This document shows positions 6,055-7,681 of a stretch of DNA of 7,681 bases, one piece after another. The notes under the pieces were generated by a model. That model made no database searches. It had not been told where the DNA came from and was given only the letters and a program-made list of their open reading frames with translations. Position numbers and translations under genes: made by a program. Position 1 is the first letter of the stretch. Each line of letters opens with the position of its first letter. Source of the stretch: Bacteroidota bacterium (lineage in GTDB: Bacteria; Bacteroidota; Bacteroidia; Bacteroidales; PUMT01); contig PXAP01000194.1 in assembly GCA_003567115.1 (NCBI GenBank), positions 1 to 7,681 of the forward strand, given 5' to 3'.

Positions 6055-7344
6055 CTATTTTTTATAATACTTAAAGCTTCTCCCCGGATATTTTGCCACA
6101 TCCCCAAGAGTTTCCTCGATCCTGAGCAACTGGTTATACTTGGCAATCCTGTCGGAGCGAGAAGCCGATCCGGTTTTAATCTGGCCGGTATTCAGAGCAA
6201 CTGCAAGATCTGCTATAAAATTATCCTCCGTTTCGCCCGAACGGTGAGATATAACCGAGGTCATCTGATTCTGAGTTGCAAGCTGAACAGCATTGATGGT
6301 TTCGGTAAGTGTGCCGATCTGGTTAACCTTAATAAGGATAGAATTGGCTGATCCTTCATCAATACCTCTTTGCAGTCGCTTTACATTGGTTACGAACAAG
6401 TCGTCCCCCACCAGCTGAACCTTATTACCAACAGCTTTATACAAAGCATTCCAGCCTTCCCAGTCATCTTCATCAAAACCATCTTCTATTGAAACAACGG
6501 GGTATTTATTAACCCACTCTTTCCAGAAATCAACAAGCTCAAGATTCGTAAATGTTTGCCCGGTTGACTCAAATTCATAAACTTTTTTCTCTTTATTGTA
6601 AAATTCCGAAGCAGCGGCATCGAGAGCAATAACTATATCATCTACCGGCTTGTATCCTGCCTTGTTAACAGCTTCAAGAACCACCTCGATGGCCTCTTCA
6701 TTGGAACCGAGATTCGGGGCAAAACCTCCTTCATCTCCAACATTGGTCGAATGGCTGCTCTTTTTGAGGACAATTTTCAGATTATGAAAGACTTCAGCTC
6801 CCATACGAAGAGCTTCTGAAAATGATGATGCGCCTACAGGCATTATCATAAACTCCTGAATATCTATCTTATTATCAGCATGTGAGCCACCGTTGAGAAT
6901 ATTCATCATCGGTATGGGCAGAGTATTGGCATTTACTCCGCCTATATAGCGGAACAGATCCTGGCCTGAGGAGGCTGCAGCAGAACGGGCAACAGCAAGA
7001 GATACTCCAAGTATGGCATTGGCTCCCAGTTTTCCTTTATTTTCAGTACCGTCCAGTTGTATCATTTCAGCATCAATGCCATTCTGATCCTGCACATCAA
7101 AACCGGTCAATTCATCATTTATCAGGGTATTAACATTTTTAACGGCTTCCCCGACTCCTTTTCCAAGGTATCTGGTTTTGTCTCCGTCACGCAACTCTAC
7201 TGCTTCATGAACTCCGGTTGAGGCACCCGATGGTACTGCAGCTCGTCCAAAATATCCGCTGTTTGTTATCACTTCCACCTCAATGGTGGGATTCCCTCGG
7301 GAATCAAGAATTTCTCTGGCATGTATCCGGGCAATTTGTCCCAT
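6055..7344 (-). CDS. eno: Enolase (phosphopyruvate hydratase)
   Basis: Interconverts 2-phosphoglycerate and phosphoenolpyruvate in glycolysis and gluconeogenesis; a cytoplasmic Mg-dependent enzyme, usually multimeric. The 429-residue protein is full length. The N-terminal capping domain holds REILDSRGNPT (10-20) and the mobile loop PSGASTG (38-44), and is followed by the TIM-like barrel. Active-site residues are all present: Glu164 (IQEFMIMP), Glu205 (GDEGGFAP), metal ligands Asp242 (ALDAAASE), Glu287 (SIEDGF) and Asp314 (VGDDLFVTN), Lys339 (ILIKVNQIGTLTET), His367 in SHRSGETED and Lys390 in IKTGSASRSDR. The ATG at 7342-7344 gives the normal MGQIARIHARE start; the region just upstream is very AT-rich, with no obvious Shine-Dalgarno. 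It follows the probable L17 gene by 231 bp and precedes gltA by 194 bp, all on the same strand. Nothing in the sequence suggests damage. Confidence 0.98.
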   Translation of the reverse strand: MGQIARIHAREILDSRGNPTIEVEVITNSGYFGRAAVPSGASTGVHEAVELRDGDKTRYLGKGVGEAVKNVNTLINDELTGFDVQDQNGIDAEMIQLDGTENKGKLGANAILGVSLAVARSAAASSGQDLFRYIGGVNANTLPIPMMNILNGGSHADNKIDIQEFMIMPVGASSFSEALRMGAEVFHNLKIVLKKSSHSTNVGDEGGFAPNLGSNEEAIEVVLEAVNKAGYKPVDDIVIALDAAASEFYNKEKKVYEFESTGQTFTNLELVDFWKEWVNKYPVVSIEDGFDEDDWEGWNALYKAVGNKVQLVGDDLFVTNVKRLQRGIDEGSANSILIKVNQIGTLTETINAVQLATQNQMTSVISHRSGETEDNFIADLAVALNTGQIKTGSASRSDRIAKYNQLLRIEETLGDVAKYPGRSFKYYKK

Positions 7345-7380
7345 AATATTAGAATTTTAAGTAATTAAATAATTATTCGT

Positions 7381-7408
7381 AAAAAAAAGGACAAAGAAGT
7401 TCATCCTT
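7381..7408 (-). terminator. Terminator or attenuator-like hairpin in the eno leader
   Basis: On the minus strand AAGGAT (7408-7403) pairs with GTCCTT (7392-7387), with one U-G pair, across a 10-nt loop; the T8 run at 7388-7381 supplies the last two stem bases and the tail. It lies 168 nt after the upstream gene's stop and 36 nt before the eno ATG. Termination of the upstream (probably ribosomal) operon is the simplest reading. However, the gap left before eno is too short for a comfortable promoter, so an eno transcript may start further upstream and pass through it. The stem is AU-rich and modest. Confidence 0.45.
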
Positions 7409-7575
7409 ATCCTTTAGTAAAAAAATTTTATGCTATCAGATTCTTTTCCACCAGTGTAAAATATGCTAACCATAATATCCTTAAAATGATATATAAGGCC
7501 CCGGGTTATACGTTTTTCGATTCGCTGAATTGCGATTAAGTCACAGTTTTCGTGAAACGCATCTTCAGAGAAGAT

Positions 7576-7681
7576 TTATGAAGGCTTATCAGAGGATTTG
7601 GATTTATCATCCTCCTTCTTCCCGGCAGGGGGCTTTGCCTCTTTCTTCTCAGTGGCAGGCTTTGCCTCCTTCTTCCCGGCA
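7576..7681 (-). CDS. rplQ: C-terminal tail of a basic Lys/Ala/Pro/Glu-rich protein, probably ribosomal protein L17; 5' part outside window
   Basis: The last 34 codons and a TAA stop (7576-7578) of a minus-strand gene are visible, too short to show any folded domain. The tail is low complexity and highly charged: KKEAKPATE and KKEAKPPAG repeat in tandem, then KKEDD and a Ser/Lys/Asp-rich end closing in SDKPS. Such disordered Lys/Ala/Glu/Pro tails are typical of L17 in Bacteroidota. From memory, rplQ lies at the end of the ribosomal/rpoA operon just before the carA/eno/gltA region in many members of that phylum. The symbol therefore rests on composition and neighbourhood, not on a recognised domain. 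Another protein with a Lys/Ala-rich tail cannot be excluded. Confidence 0.55.
   Translation of the reverse strand, partial: AGKKEAKPATEKKEAKPPAGKKEDDKSKSSDKPS
7611..7681 (-). repeat. Codon-aligned 27-nt tandem repeat in the basic tail
   Basis: The 17-mer CCTCCTTCTTCCCGGCA occurs at 7611-7627 and again at 7665-7681, 54 bp apart. GGCTTTGCCTC recurs at 7631-7641 and 7658-7668, 27 bp apart. The unit equals nine codons (KKEAKPxxx on the minus strand) and runs off the right edge, so more copies may lie outside the window. Confidence 0.75.

Noticed and set aside
6037..6351. Plus-strand open frame of 104 codons overlapping the 3' end of eno and its terminator
   Set aside because: Opposite a highly conserved enolase C-terminus; the translation resembles no known protein.
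7561..7575. ATCTTC-AGA-GAAGAT hairpin directly after the L17-like stop as a terminator
   Set aside because: The stem is 6 bp and AT-rich with no T-run following; the structure at 7381-7408 fits better.

Overview
The window comes from a bacterium of the Bacteroidota, probably the Bacteroidales/Marinilabiliales side. The clues are a giant periplasmic Reg_prop/Y_Y_Y two-component-type sensor, a hybrid histidine kinase, weak or absent Shine-Dalgarno sequences, AT-rich intergenic DNA, and an eno-gltA pair behind what looks like the Lys/Ala/Pro/Glu-rich tail of ribosomal protein L17. The genus cannot be read from the sequence.

Layout, left to right. Bases 1-995 (+) hold the 3' part of a hybrid sensor kinase: a badly degenerate ATPase domain followed by an intact receiver domain. 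Only 4 bp separate it from the convergent gene at 1000-4437 (-). That gene encodes a large sensor with a signal peptide, 14 propeller blades, a Y_Y_Y domain, one membrane helix, a coiled coil and a SpoIIE-type PP2C serine/threonine phosphatase. Its 5' end has only non-ATG starts and carries two perfect palindromes (24 bp and 14 bp) that share the half-site TGATTA/TAATCA. A strong intrinsic terminator (4507-4540) separates it from citrate synthase (4556-5860, -), which is of the mitochondrial-like type. A second, weaker terminator lies between citrate synthase and enolase (6055-7344, -). The right edge (7576-7681, -) is the last 34 codons of a protein with a repetitive basic tail, probably L17. 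The DNA between it and eno has a further terminator or attenuator-like hairpin.

The right half is housekeeping metabolism: enolase makes phosphoenolpyruvate and citrate synthase opens the TCA cycle. All three right-hand genes are on the minus strand, but terminator-like structures suggest separate transcription units. The left half is signalling. The phosphatase should read an extracytoplasmic ligand and dephosphorylate a cytoplasmic protein, by family precedent an anti-sigma antagonist (STAS) protein, although no such partner is in the window. The convergent kinase fragment appears to be a pseudo-ATPase with a live receiver. No clearly new multi-gene system is visible. The best leads are the paired palindromes at the start of the phosphatase gene and the degenerate kinase domain.
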